Below, piece after piece: positions 40,469 through 50,006 of a stretch of DNA of 64,000 nt. Source of the DNA: TMP-86 sp039807285 (lineage in GTDB: Bacteria; Pseudomonadota; Gammaproteobacteria; Steroidobacterales; Steroidobacteraceae); the NCBI GenBank assembly GCA_044226785.1, contig JBGAGK010000021.1:1-64000 (forward strand), written 5' to 3'. Position numbers and translations under genes: made by a program. Below the pieces are notes generated by a model that saw only the letters and a list, made by a program, of their open reading frames with translations, was not told where the DNA came from and ran no database searches. How positions within the stretch are numbered: the stretch's first letter is position 1; each line of letters opens with the position of its first letter.

Positions 40469-42594
40469 GCGTCGCCGTCCGGCTGGATTTGGACGAGTCA
40501 CCTGGTGGCATGCCGCCGCCCGCTCCGCTCGAGATGCCGGAACAGGATCTGGGCTATGCGCCCGTGGGACTCTTCGAGCGTTCCGTGCGCCCCTCGGTCG
40601 TGCTGGCGCGGTTGCTCCTGTTCGGAATCACCGTGGGCATCACTGCCTTCGGTACGTATGAATTTCTCGACGCCGTACGCTTTGCCAAGATGACACTGCT
40701 CCAGGGCCTGCTGATCGGGTTCTTCGTGGTCACGCTGGGGTGGATTGCCTTTGCCGCCGGTACCGCCATCGTGGGACTGATCAAGGCCCGCGAAGTGCGC
40801 CCGCCGGCGGATCTGGATACCAGCTCCGCCCTCACGGCACTGATCATGCCGGTCTACAACGAGGATCCGACGAACGTGGCCGCGGCGCTTCAGGCCATGG
40901 CCGAGTCGCTGCGCGATTCCGGCGCGACGGAGCGCTTCGAGATCGTGCTGCTGTCCGATTCAACCAATGCCGATGCCTGGGTGCGCGAGTCGATGATCCT
41001 GCAGCGGCTGCGCGCGGCGATCACCTGGATGCCGGTGTGGTACCGGCGCCGCTGGAAGAACACCGCGCGCAAGGCAGGCAACATCGATGACTTCGTCTCC
41101 CGCTGGGGTGACCGTTACGACTACATGATAGTCCTGGATGCGGACAGCCTGATCGATGCGGCCACGCTCACAGGGCTCGTGCGCAGGATGCATGCCGACC
41201 CCGCCATGGGCATCCTGCAGTCTGCCCCGACGCTCATCAATGCCACCACCCTGTTCGGGCGACTGCAGCAGTTCGCCTCCCGCGTTTACGGGCCGGTGGT
41301 GTCCCGTGGCCTCGCCGCCTGGTCGGGCGAGAGCAGCAACTACTGGGGACACAATGCCATCATCCGGGTGAAGGCCTTTGCGCATTGCTGCGGCCTGCCG
41401 GCGCTGCCCGGCCGCAAACCCTTCGGCGGGCACATCATGTCGCACGACTTCGTCGAAGCCGCACTGATCCGCCGCTGCGGCTGGAAGGTGCACATGGCCA
41501 CCGACCTGCACGGTTCCTACGAGGAGTGCCCGCCCACGCTCATCGACCTGTCGGTGCGCGACCGCCGCTGGGCGCAGGGCAACCTGCAACACCTCAAGGT
41601 CATCGGCGCCACGGGCCTGTCCTGGACCAGCCGCCTGCACCTGGCGGTGGGCATCATGAGCTACCTGTCATCGCCGCTGTGGTTGATTCTGTTGTGCGTC
41701 GGCTTTGCACTGTCGTTGCAATCGCACCTGATCCGGCCCGAGTATTTCACGCACGATTTCCAGCTGTTTCCGACCTGGCCGCGGTTCGACTCCAGGCTGA
41801 TGCTGGAGATCTTCTTCTTCAGCATGTTCGTGCTGCTGATCCCGAAGATGATCGGTCTGCTGCGTGCCATCCTCAACAACCCCATCCGCCGGGCCAGTCA
41901 CGGAATCCTCGGCCTCGCGCTCGGCTGTTCGGTTGAGCTGGTGCTGTCGGCCCTGTATGCACCCATCCTCATGCTCACCCAGAGCCAGCACGTGTTCGAG
42001 ATCCTGCTCGGGCGCGATTCGGGCTGGGGCACGCAGCGCCGCCGGGTGAGCGACTCCATGGCTGCCGACTCCTGGCATGCCTATCGCCGGCACACGATGA
42101 TTGGCATCGTGACCGCCCTGATCGCCTGGTTCCTGTCCCCTTCCCTGTGCGCCTGGATGTCACCCGCGCTGGCCGGGATGATCCTGTCCGTGCCGCTGTC
42201 GAACATGAGCGGCAGCACCCTGATCGCCCGCGCGCTGTCGTTCATCGGCATCCTGCGCACGCCCGAGGACGCACGCCCTCCGACGGTGATCCTGCGCAAA
42301 CAGGAACTGGTCGCACAGGCTCCAGAGCTGCCGGAGGATGGCCTCAGGTTCCTCGCACTGCATCCGGATGTGCGCATGGCTCACTGCCGGACCAACGCAC
42401 CGCGCCCCGCCGACCCGAAAGGCCAACCGGATCCGGACACGCTCACCGCGGAACGCAAGATCCGCGATGCGGGGAGCCTTCAGGAACTCACACGCTGGCT
42501 GAGTCCGCAGGAGCGTGTCCACATCGCCGGCAGCGCCGAGATGCTGGCGCAGATGGCCGCACTGCCGGAATCCTCTGGAATACCCGTGATCTGA
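40453..42594 (+). CDS. opgH: Glucan glucosyltransferase OpgH (MdoH)
   Basis: A 713-residue inner membrane GT2 enzyme. Two membrane helices at about residues 50-115 precede the catalytic domain with IMPVYNEDPTNVAAALQAMA, VLDADSLIDAAT (D-x-D), MSHDFVEAALIRRCGWKV and the RRWAQGNLQH acceptor motif; several helices follow. It polymerises beta-1,2-glucose from UDP-glucose into the periplasm. The N-terminal cytoplasmic part is short compared with E. coli OpgH (about 850 residues), so it lacks much of the FtsZ-interaction region. Central gene of opgG-opgH-opgD. Confidence 0.92.
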   Translation: MDGAVSVAVRLDLDESPGGMPPPAPLEMPEQDLGYAPVGLFERSVRPSVVLARLLLFGITVGITAFGTYEFLDAVRFAKMTLLQGLLIGFFVVTLGWIAFAAGTAIVGLIKAREVRPPADLDTSSALTALIMPVYNEDPTNVAAALQAMAESLRDSGATERFEIVLLSDSTNADAWVRESMILQRLRAAITWMPVWYRRRWKNTARKAGNIDDFVSRWGDRYDYMIVLDADSLIDAATLTGLVRRMHADPAMGILQSAPTLINATTLFGRLQQFASRVYGPVVSRGLAAWSGESSNYWGHNAIIRVKAFAHCCGLPALPGRKPFGGHIMSHDFVEAALIRRCGWKVHMATDLHGSYEECPPTLIDLSVRDRRWAQGNLQHLKVIGATGLSWTSRLHLAVGIMSYLSSPLWLILLCVGFALSLQSHLIRPEYFTHDFQLFPTWPRFDSRLMLEIFFFSMFVLLIPKMIGLLRAILNNPIRRASHGILGLALGCSVELVLSALYAPILMLTQSQHVFEILLGRDSGWGTQRRRVSDSMAADSWHAYRRHTMIGIVTALIAWFLSPSLCAWMSPALAGMILSVPLSNMSGSTLIARALSFIGILRTPEDARPPTVILRKQELVAQAPELPEDGLRFLALHPDVRMAHCRTNAPRPADPKGQPDPDTLTAERKIRDAGSLQELTRWLSPQERVHIAGSAEMLAQMAALPESSGIPVI

Positions 42595-42599
42595 CCGGA

Positions 42600-44270
42600 A
42601 TGAAGACCATGACGAAGACGCGCATCAGGACCTGGATCATCGCCCTTCTGCTGGCTGGACCGGCACTGCCAGTTGCTGCGGCAGAACAGGGTCCGGTCGC
42701 CACACCGGCATCGGCCCGCGCCGAGCGCATGCCCGCCGCCCGCACCGGTGCACCGGGCGCACGCACGGCCGCCACCGCCGAGCCTTTCGACTATGCGTGG
42801 CTCAAGGGACATGCGCGCTGGCTGGCGGCACAAGGCTACCGGCCACCGAAGAACGATCTGCCGCCGATGCTCGCCGACCTGACCTACGATCAGTACAACA
42901 ACATCCGCGCCCGCCAGGATCATTCGCTGTGGGCGGACGAGGCACTCGATTTCCACGTGCAGTTCTTCCATACCGGGCGCGGCTTCACCGAGAACGTGCG
43001 CATGTACGAAGTGCAGAACGGCCAGGCGCGGGCCATCCTCTACGACCCTTCGCTGTTCGACTACGACCGCTCAGGGCTGGATCCTGCGAAACTGCGCGGC
43101 AAGGGTGGCTTCGCGGGCTTCAGGCTCCAGAGTTCCATCAACTGGAAGGCGGACGTCACGGCTTTTCTCGGCGCCGCGTATTTCCGTGCCGTGGGTGACA
43201 CCCGCCAGTACGGGCTGTCCGCCCGCGGCGCCGCGATCGACACGGCCACCGATCACCCGGAAGAATTCCCGCGGTTCGTGGCGTTCTGGTTCGAGCGGCC
43301 GTCCCGCGGAGCCAACCGGGTGACGGTGTATGCGCTGATGGACAGCCCCAGTCTCACCGGCGCGTACCGCTTCGTGATCGAACCAGGCGGCACGCAGATC
43401 ATCGACGTGGATGAGGCGCTGTATCCCCGCAAGGCCATCCAGCGGCTGGGTCTGGCGCCGCTCACCAGCATGTTCCTGAATGGCGAGAATGACCGGCGCG
43501 TGGCCAATGACTGGCGGCCGGAAATCCATGACTCCGACGGATTGTCCATCTGGACGGGCAACGGCGAATGGATCTGGCGGCCGCTGACCAATCCGGCCGC
43601 CGTGCATGTGAATTCCTTCCTGGACGAGAACCCGCACGGATTCGGCCTGCTGCTGCGCGACCGGAACTGGGACCATTACCAGGACGACAACGTCTACTAT
43701 GACCGCCGGCCCAGCCTGTGGATCGAGCCGATCGAGGGGCCGGGAGGCCGCTGGGGCAAGGGTGCCGTGCAACTGGTCGAGATACCCACCGCCGACGAAA
43801 CCTTCGACAACATCGTGGCGTACTGGGTCCCGCAGGAGCCGGTCAAGCCGGGGAGCGAGCTGCTGTACAGCTACCGCATGTACTGGGGCAGCATCATGCC
43901 CGCCAATCCGCCGCTGGCGCACACCATTGCGACCCGCACCGGCATCGGCGGCACCGTCGGGCAGAAGCGCAGTGGCTTCTCCTGGCACTTCACCGTGGAC
44001 TTCGCCGGCGGAGACCTGCCGGCCCTGCTCAAGGACTCGGATGTCGAGACCGTGGTTACCACTTCGCGCGGCACGCTGGAGCATGTGACGGCCCATCTGG
44101 TACCCGAATTCGGTGGCTGGCGCGCATTGTTCGAGGTCAGGCTCACCGACGAGAGCACCGAACCGGTGGATCTGCGCTGCTTCCTGCGCATCCATGGCCA
44201 GCCACTCACCGAGACCTGGATCTATCAGTGGGTGCCACCGCCGCCGAAGGAGCGCCGGGCGATGATGTGA
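42600..44270 (+). CDS. opgD: Periplasmic glucan biosynthesis protein OpgD
   Basis: A 556-residue OpgG/OpgD family protein beginning five bases after opgH. Segments DYAWLKGHARWLAAQGYRP, FDYDRSGLDPAKLRGKGGFA, YPRKAIQRLGLAPLTSM, GENDRRVANDWRPEIHDSDG and YQDDNVYYDRRPSLWIEP match E. coli OpgD much better than OpgG. A Sec-like signal (TWIIALLLAGPALPVAAA) is seen, with no obvious twin-arginine motif, unlike E. coli OpgD. It would trim or shape glucan chain length. Clustering with opgG and opgH means all three are probably made together. Confidence 0.9.
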   Translation: MKTMTKTRIRTWIIALLLAGPALPVAAAEQGPVATPASARAERMPAARTGAPGARTAATAEPFDYAWLKGHARWLAAQGYRPPKNDLPPMLADLTYDQYNNIRARQDHSLWADEALDFHVQFFHTGRGFTENVRMYEVQNGQARAILYDPSLFDYDRSGLDPAKLRGKGGFAGFRLQSSINWKADVTAFLGAAYFRAVGDTRQYGLSARGAAIDTATDHPEEFPRFVAFWFERPSRGANRVTVYALMDSPSLTGAYRFVIEPGGTQIIDVDEALYPRKAIQRLGLAPLTSMFLNGENDRRVANDWRPEIHDSDGLSIWTGNGEWIWRPLTNPAAVHVNSFLDENPHGFGLLLRDRNWDHYQDDNVYYDRRPSLWIEPIEGPGGRWGKGAVQLVEIPTADETFDNIVAYWVPQEPVKPGSELLYSYRMYWGSIMPANPPLAHTIATRTGIGGTVGQKRSGFSWHFTVDFAGGDLPALLKDSDVETVVTTSRGTLEHVTAHLVPEFGGWRALFEVRLTDESTEPVDLRCFLRIHGQPLTETWIYQWVPPPPKERRAMM

Positions 44271-44304
44271 TCACCCGGCTGCGGGCGCCCGCGTCGGCGC
44301 ACCA

Positions 44305-44778
44305 CTACCAGCAGGTGGAAGTGGTGTCGGTGCCCGAGCCATCCGGCGCCGAGTTCGTCGATTGCCGGCCGACGTTGTCCACCTGAAACAGCTGACATTG
44401 CGAATCGGCCTGCTGATCGGCGGTGATCGGAATGGCCTGCGCCACGAACGTCGTGGCAGTGGCGACCACGTTGAGCTGGTAATACCCGCTGCCCACCGTG
44501 ACCGGCAGCGTCACGTAACCCAGGTCCGTGGCCAGCGTGGCGGGATTGGGCGCGTAGGAATTGCGGGTGGAAAACATGCGTTCCTCGCGGGAAGCCAGAT
44601 CCAGGATGGCGGTCCTGGCCTCGGTCCGGCGCGACTTTCGCACCTGTTGCTTGTACAGGGGCACCGCGACGGCTGCCAGGATGGCCGTGATGAGCACCAC
44701 GACCATCAGTTCCACCAGCGTGAAGCCCTGCTGGCGGCGCGAAGCCGCCCGGTCCCGTTGCATCATGCGGCCTCTCAT
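44305..44778 (-). CDS. pilE: Type IV minor pilin PilE
   Basis: A 157-residue prepilin. After an 18-residue leader the cleavage site is G then FTLVELMVVVLITAILAAVA, with Glu5 of the mature chain present. The C-terminal part has a disulfide-size pair of cysteines (DSQCQLFQ...STCW). In Pseudomonas PilE sits at the base of the minor pilin complex joining the tip to the major pilin. ATG 44778 overlaps the pilY1 stop as ATGA. The last gene of the operon; 34 bases separate it from the convergent opgD. Confidence 0.88.
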   Translation of the reverse strand: MRGRMMQRDRAASRRQQGFTLVELMVVVLITAILAAVAVPLYKQQVRKSRRTEARTAILDLASREERMFSTRNSYAPNPATLATDLGYVTLPVTVGSGYYQLNVVATATTFVAQAIPITADQQADSQCQLFQVDNVGRQSTNSAPDGSGTDTTSTCW

Positions 44779-47700
44779 CGCAGCTCGATCCAGGTCAGGC
44801 GGTTTGCCCTGGAGTTCACCGGCGGATTGATCGGTGTCACGCCCTTCCTGTTCAGCACGGTCTGATAGATCAACGAAGTAAGACCCGAAGCCGTGGTCAC
44901 CGGGAACGAACTGCCGGTGGCATCCAGCTTGATCCCGGCGGCAACCGGATCGAGCATGGTCGGAAAGAAGTTCTTGAAAGCGCCGCCGCTCAGCATGTTG
45001 ACCGCGTAGGTGAAGCCCTGGTCGGTGGCCACCGTGCACGAGGAGGGACTGTTCTGCGCAGGCACGGTGGAGTTGACCACGAACGCCGAGCTGATCAGCT
45101 GCGGGTTGTAGACGATCTGTTCGCCGTTGCCGGGCAGGTCCAGATACCAGCCGAACTGGTTGTTCCCGCTCCCGCACTCCGAGGCGCCCTGCCAGCAAAC
45201 GGTCGCGTTCACGGCAATGTCGCGATCCTGGTTGCCCGCATTGACCGTGACGGCCTGGCCCTGGAGTCTGGACTTCGAGGCGACGTAGGGTGCCGCCAGG
45301 CTCGTACCGGCCGGCGAGAGCGAGTTGTAGGTGGCCGCGGACAGCGTGTTCCACGCCGACATGTTCCAGTCCCAGATGCCGTACAGGGTCTGAGTGCCCG
45401 TCGCAAAGGTGGTGGGCGCTGCGTTGGTGGCCGGCACCTTTCGCCCGGTGCCGAAGGACACGATCAGCCGCTGGGCACCGCTGGTGGTCTTGCCCGAGGC
45501 CAGCACGAGCTGCGTGGTGATCGGCTGCCCGGCCGGCGTGGTGAACAACGGCGACGAGGGGCCGGACCAGGCACCAGGGTTGCTCGAAGTCAGATCGAAG
45601 CGCCAGACATTGCCCAGCAGGTCGCCGGCGTAGACATAGTCCACCACATGATCGCCATCCAGATCGGCGGCCGTCGCATAGGTGATCCCATCACCGTTCC
45701 CGGCCTGTCCGGTTCCCAGGTAATAGGTGGTCTTCACCTGCGTCACCGGGTCGATGGTCACCACGAAGATTCCCGCATCGCCGCTGGCACTGCCGATGCC
45801 GTTGCCGAAAATGAATCCCCAGGCTCCATTGTGGAAGCGTCGGATCACCGGTGTCCCGAAGGTGTTGCCAAGGTTGTTGCCGCAACCCGATGCGTTTGCG
45901 CAGGAGAGGGTCGAGGCATTCCATTCGCCCATCACGACATTGGCCGCATTGCTCTCGGTGAACGAGGTGTCGGGTGAGGTGATGTCCAGCGCGTAGATGC
46001 TGGAACCTCCCGGTCCCAGACCGCCGACCAGCCAGGTGTGCCAGGTGCCGTTGTAGAACACGTCGCCGGTGCCCGGTGTGGCGTCCACGAAATAATTGTG
46101 GCCGTACTGTGTGCTGGAGTAGTCGAGCTGGGGGTTGGATGCGTTGTGGATGTTCTGCACGACGGATGAGGGCATGTAGCCCATCAGTTCCGCACCGTCG
46201 TTGGGCGTGACCGCCGTGGAGAACTGACCGTTGCTGTTGTTGGCGCCGGCCCGGAAGCCGTGCAGCAATCCATCGTTCGATCCGACGTACACCACATTCG
46301 CGCGGGTCTGGTTGAGCGATGCAAACGCCACGTAAGTCTGCGTAGCCGTCGCCTCCGGCATCACGGCGGCCGGGTAGAGCCGGTCCTTCCACGGACCTGT
46401 GTAAGGCAGGGTCGGAGCACCGACCCAGGTGGGACTCGCATCGACGATGTCGCCCAGAATGCTGTCGCGCGCCCGGAACAATCCAGCTCCGGTGGAATCG
46501 ATCTCGTTGCTGCGGTCACCGCGAAGATAATTGACGCGCGCCGGCGTTGCCGGCGTGGCATCGCCCTGGGTGATGGCAGACTGCTGCGCCGTACTCAGGC
46601 TCGGATACTGGAACGGGATGCCGGCACTGCCATTCCAGCTCAACAGCGTCCTGCCGGAAGGCCCCGGCGCCGCGATCGGCCCGCCCGCGCCAGTGCTGTC
46701 GCAGGTCGCTCCCATGGCCACGCCGTTCAGCACACAGGATGCGTCCCAGGTCGGCGTGGGCGCCAGCACGACGTTGCCCGAGGCGTCGACCCCGATCGAG
46801 GTGGCGGTCACGCGGCCGGTCCAGTTGCTCGGGTCATAGTAGGCAAAAAATGCCTGTGTTCCGGTCTCCACCTTGGCCGACTGCTTCTCGTTCACGCCCA
46901 CCGAAGCCGCGGACTGCACCGCCGGTGCAGCCTGGAAGCACAGGATTTCGTGGATGTTGGTGCTGCCGCCCGTGGACCCGGCGAAACCGAAGCGGAACGT
47001 GCTGGGCATCGGCCCGTTGGAAGCCGCGATGCTCTGGTTCCGGATCACCTGCTGATAGACCGCGCCGTTGTTGATGCTGTAGGACAGGCTCAGCAATCCG
47101 TTCTGCGTGATCCTGAGCTTGTAGTAGATCGGGTTGGCCTGGCTGCGCCGCATGGCCGATTCATTGGCAATCTGCACGCCGCTGAGCACCTGGTAGGCAT
47201 TCGGGATGACCGCATAATCCATGACGGGAATCGTTGCGCCATTGGCCGTGGCCTGCACCGGAGTGGTCTGGGAATAGTCCCACAGGGTGCCGCTGGCGCA
47301 GGTGCTGCGCACGGCCGCCAGGCGCTGTGCCGAGGTCAGCGCACTGGGATAGAACGCGGGGTAATTGGCATTCAGATAGGCCCAGGAAACATTGCCGGCG
47401 CCGCGCAGCCCGATGCGGCCGGGCACGTAGCCGTAGCCAGTGGCCGTGTTGTCGTACTGGTTCAGGAAATTGCCGTACTCGTCGATGCCAAGACCGAGAT
47501 AACCTCCGACCAATCCATCATACGGCGTGTTGGTGTTCGAACAGGTGTAGCCGAGGCTTCCGCCCCAGGCGCCGAGACTCGGAGTCTGGCTGCCGTCCAT
47601 GAGATAGAAGCTGATGCCATCCGCGCCGTCCTTTGCTCCGCCGCCGCTGTTGCCCCGGTAGGTCACCGTCTTGAACGTGACCTGTACGCCCTGGCCGGCC

Positions 47701-48071
47701 GGGAACGGCGTGGCCGAGACGATGGCGCCATTCTGCGCATACCCGTATGGGTATCCGTTGGTCAGGCGCAGCGCACCGTTGCCGATGGGATCGGGCAGCG
47801 TGCTGGAATTGCCGCTCACGCCGCTGTATCCGCCCACCAGATTCTGGTTGTAGTAGGAACTCATGATGCTCATGCACGAAGGCACGCTGCCCGGACTTCC
47901 GGCACCTGCGGCACTGCCGGCCGTGAGGCAGGCGCCGTTGAAGTAGTACCATGAATTGGAGGTGGTACCGCTGGTGAAGTCCTCGGTAACAGTGGTCTGT
48001 GCCCCGGCATTCACCGACGCCAGCACCAGCAACACACCCGCCAGCAGGGCCAGCGACATCCGGTCATTCAT
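44775..48071 (-). CDS. pilY1: PilY1-type tip adhesin with lectin-like N-terminal region
   Basis: A 1098-residue secreted protein from ATG 48071 (signal MSLALLAGVLLVLASVNAGA). Residues about 25-270 contain VQVTFKTVTYRGNSGGGAKD, DGADGISFYLMDGSQTP and YDGLVGGYLGLGIDEYGNF. This looks like a concanavalin-A-type lectin fold, not the usual von Willebrand A domain of Pseudomonas PilY1. The C-terminal half is a PilY1 beta propeller with ALDITSPDT-type blades. A calcium site, D803-x-D-G-D-x-x-x-D (DLDGDHVVDYVYAGDLLGN), matches the Pseudomonas propeller site that controls pilus retraction. It lies in the minor pilin operon between pilX and pilE. Confidence 0.85.
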   Translation of the reverse strand: MNDRMSLALLAGVLLVLASVNAGAQTTVTEDFTSGTTSNSWYYFNGACLTAGSAAGAGSPGSVPSCMSIMSSYYNQNLVGGYSGVSGNSSTLPDPIGNGALRLTNGYPYGYAQNGAIVSATPFPAGQGVQVTFKTVTYRGNSGGGAKDGADGISFYLMDGSQTPSLGAWGGSLGYTCSNTNTPYDGLVGGYLGLGIDEYGNFLNQYDNTATGYGYVPGRIGLRGAGNVSWAYLNANYPAFYPSALTSAQRLAAVRSTCASGTLWDYSQTTPVQATANGATIPVMDYAVIPNAYQVLSGVQIANESAMRRSQANPIYYKLRITQNGLLSLSYSINNGAVYQQVIRNQSIAASNGPMPSTFRFGFAGSTGGSTNIHEILCFQAAPAVQSAASVGVNEKQSAKVETGTQAFFAYYDPSNWTGRVTATSIGVDASGNVVLAPTPTWDASCVLNGVAMGATCDSTGAGGPIAAPGPSGRTLLSWNGSAGIPFQYPSLSTAQQSAITQGDATPATPARVNYLRGDRSNEIDSTGAGLFRARDSILGDIVDASPTWVGAPTLPYTGPWKDRLYPAAVMPEATATQTYVAFASLNQTRANVVYVGSNDGLLHGFRAGANNSNGQFSTAVTPNDGAELMGYMPSSVVQNIHNASNPQLDYSSTQYGHNYFVDATPGTGDVFYNGTWHTWLVGGLGPGGSSIYALDITSPDTSFTESNAANVVMGEWNASTLSCANASGCGNNLGNTFGTPVIRRFHNGAWGFIFGNGIGSASGDAGIFVVTIDPVTQVKTTYYLGTGQAGNGDGITYATAADLDGDHVVDYVYAGDLLGNVWRFDLTSSNPGAWSGPSSPLFTTPAGQPITTQLVLASGKTTSGAQRLIVSFGTGRKVPATNAAPTTFATGTQTLYGIWDWNMSAWNTLSAATYNSLSPAGTSLAAPYVASKSRLQGQAVTVNAGNQDRDIAVNATVCWQGASECGSGNNQFGWYLDLPGNGEQIVYNPQLISSAFVVNSTVPAQNSPSSCTVATDQGFTYAVNMLSGGAFKNFFPTMLDPVAAGIKLDATGSSFPVTTASGLTSLIYQTVLNRKGVTPINPPVNSRANRLTWIELR

Positions 48072-48073
48072 GG

Positions 48074-48685
48074 TCAGGGTCCTCCCCGGTTGACGAGCGC
48101 CGACTGCACCGCATAGGTGCTCTCGACGATCGACACGGCGTTGGCGGTACCACCGTAGCCGCGTGCATCGATCAGGAATACGTTTCCCGAGCCATCGGCC
48201 GAAGGACCCAGGAACGAGATGTAGAACCTCGGTGTCTCGTAATAGGTACCCGCATCGGCAGTTGCGGATACGTTCATCGACTGCGGCGTGTACAGCACGC
48301 CGACGTCCGCGCCGCCAAGCTGCCAGTCGGGATTCGCCACGAACCCGGGCAGCGCGGTCTTCAGCACATTCGAGCAGATCTGGCCCTGCAGCAGGTTTGC
48401 ATTCAGCAGCGTGTTGCAGGTGGCTGGAACTGTCTGTGCATTGGTTCCCTGCGACAGCCAGAACTCGGCGTACTGCTGGGCCGTAGTGGCCGCGTGCAGC
48501 GCACGCTCCTTCTCCCGGATGTTGCCGGCGATCTTCTCCTGCAGGCCGAAACTGCGGAACATGCTCACCGACAGGATGGTCGACACCACCAGCAGGAGCA
48601 GCGCCACCACCAGCACCACGCCCCGCTGGCGGGCCGCCGCGGGCGAAGCGAAACTGGAACGCGCCCGTGCGCACGCCCCGCTCAT
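48074..48685 (-). CDS. pilX: Type IV minor pilin PilX
   Basis: A 203-residue prepilin. The N-terminus RQRG is followed by VVLVVALLLLVVSTILSVSM, a pilin-like hydrophobic helix; unlike most pilins there is no glutamate at position 5 of the mature chain, which fits a place at the very tip. The rest contains AGNIREKERALHAATTAQQY, the usual PilX_N feature of N-x-x-E-R-A-L-x-A. The start overlaps the pilW stop (ATGA), and the stop precedes pilY1 by two bases. Confidence 0.85.
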   Translation of the reverse strand: MSGACARARSSFASPAAARQRGVVLVVALLLLVVSTILSVSMFRSFGLQEKIAGNIREKERALHAATTAQQYAEFWLSQGTNAQTVPATCNTLLNANLLQGQICSNVLKTALPGFVANPDWQLGGADVGVLYTPQSMNVSATADAGTYYETPRFYISFLGPSADGSGNVFLIDARGYGGTANAVSIVESTYAVQSALVNRGGP

Positions 48686-49446
48686 GTCTTGACTCCGGCC
48701 CGATCCATGACCGCGATCACCCGTTCCATGCCCAACGTCGCAGGCTGGCCGGGCTGGCCGCTCATGGGATTCACGAAGGTCAGCCGCACCTTCACCGACG
48801 ACACGTTGAGCCAGTCCGCCGCGGCCATCTGGCCGGCCGTGAGGTAGGTATCCACGTTGGTGTTGTCGACGGTGAAATCGCGTTTGACGCCATACCAGAT
48901 CTGCATCTGCTGCACACCGTTGACCAGGGGCTGCGGCGCAGCGACAACTCCATCACTGGTCAACGCACAGGCCAGGGCCTGGGTGGAACCGACCGTGACG
49001 ATGCTGAACGTGTTGACGTAGTGCACAGGGGCGGCACCGGTGTTGGACCCGCCCGTGCAGTTGATGATGGTGTCGTTCGGCGCAGTCATGAAGCGCACGC
49101 TGATCGTGTCCGACGGGCCTGATGTACCCGCAATCGCCTGCCCGGCGGCGAACGGACCGGATGCAACCAGCGAACCGGCCGATGTATAGGTGGTCGGATC
49201 GGGAAAATAGCCGGCGGACTCGACGACATCGTTCAGGATGGTCATGGTCAGGCGTTGCTGGTCCTGGAGCTGCGCCATGCCCGCCTGGTTGCCGTATACC
49301 TTGCGCGTGTTCTGCACCAGGGTCAGGGCGCCTCCGATGAGAAAGAGACCGATCAGCAGCGCGATCATCACCTCGATGAGCGAGTAGCCACCGGATCGGC
49401 CCGGCGCACCGGCGATGCGAGCACTTGCGGGCAACCCGGTCTTCAT
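48682..49446 (-). CDS. pilW: Type IV minor pilin PilW
   Basis: A 254-residue prepilin. The processing site is RSGG then YSLIEVMIALLIGLFLIGGA, with Glu5. Downstream NTRKVYGNQAGMAQLQDQQR and the long beta-rich C-terminal domain fit PilW, the large tip minor pilin. ATG 49446 overlaps the pilV stop by ATGA, and the leader length is about 20 residues. It is co-expressed with pilV and pilX. Confidence 0.88.
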   Translation of the reverse strand: MKTGLPASARIAGAPGRSGGYSLIEVMIALLIGLFLIGGALTLVQNTRKVYGNQAGMAQLQDQQRLTMTILNDVVESAGYFPDPTTYTSAGSLVASGPFAAGQAIAGTSGPSDTISVRFMTAPNDTIINCTGGSNTGAAPVHYVNTFSIVTVGSTQALACALTSDGVVAAPQPLVNGVQQMQIWYGVKRDFTVDNTNVDTYLTAGQMAAADWLNVSSVKVRLTFVNPMSGQPGQPATLGMERVIAVMDRAGVKT

Positions 49447-50006
49447 GGCTGCACGAACAGGGTGTAAGTGGGTGTCTTGAAGGCGGCTGCCGCGGCGGCC
49501 TGTGCCGCCTCCTGCTGGTTGCTGGACACGGCAGCTTCGGTCCACTGCAACTGGATGGTGCAGCTGCGGGTCTGTGCCAGCACCGGACAGGTGACGGTGG
49601 CCGTGGCATTGGGCAACACATCCGCCAGTGCCAGGCCCCAGCGCTGCACATCGTACGCGGCCAGCGATGATGGGCTGCAGAACGCGCCGTTGGAGCAGTC
49701 CACGGCCGTTGCCAGGGTCGCATCCGAGATGCTGACCGTACCGCCTGCCTGTGTCAGCGTGAAAACCCCCGATGGCAGGCCGGTTGCTCCCCAGTAGGCG
49801 CGGTTGGCGTGCATCGCGGATGCCAGGCTCGCCGCCTCGATCGCCGCCAGCGAGCGCTGGCTGGCGACTCCGGTGCTGGACATGGCCACGGCCTGCATCG
49901 AGGCAATGCCGAGAAGCCCCACGGCCATGACCAGCAGGGCCACCATGACTTCGACCAGGGTGAAACCCGTGCAGATGCGGCGCGCCGACGACCGGATCAG
50001 CTGCAT
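49443..50006 (-). CDS. pilV: Type IV minor pilin PilV
   Basis: A 187-residue prepilin. A leader ending in CTG precedes FTLVEVMVALLVMAVGLLGI, the characteristic PilV helix (x-G-L-L-G-I-A-x-M-Q). The rest has cysteines CSNGAFCSPSS and TCPVLAQTRSCTIQ that may form disulfides. Start at 50006 overlaps the fimT 3' end by ten bases. It acts in the priming complex that starts pilus assembly. Confidence 0.88.
   Translation of the reverse strand: MQLIRSSARRICTGFTLVEVMVALLVMAVGLLGIASMQAVAMSSTGVASQRSLAAIEAASLASAMHANRAYWGATGLPSGVFTLTQAGGTVSISDATLATAVDCSNGAFCSPSSLAAYDVQRWGLALADVLPNATATVTCPVLAQTRSCTIQLQWTEAAVSSNQQEAAQAAAAAAFKTPTYTLFVQP

Noticed and set aside
48072..48674. Upstream extension of pilY1 over the pilX gene
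   Set aside because: The extra 200 residues are a shadow of pilX. The signal peptide begins at ATG 48071, three bases after the pilX stop.
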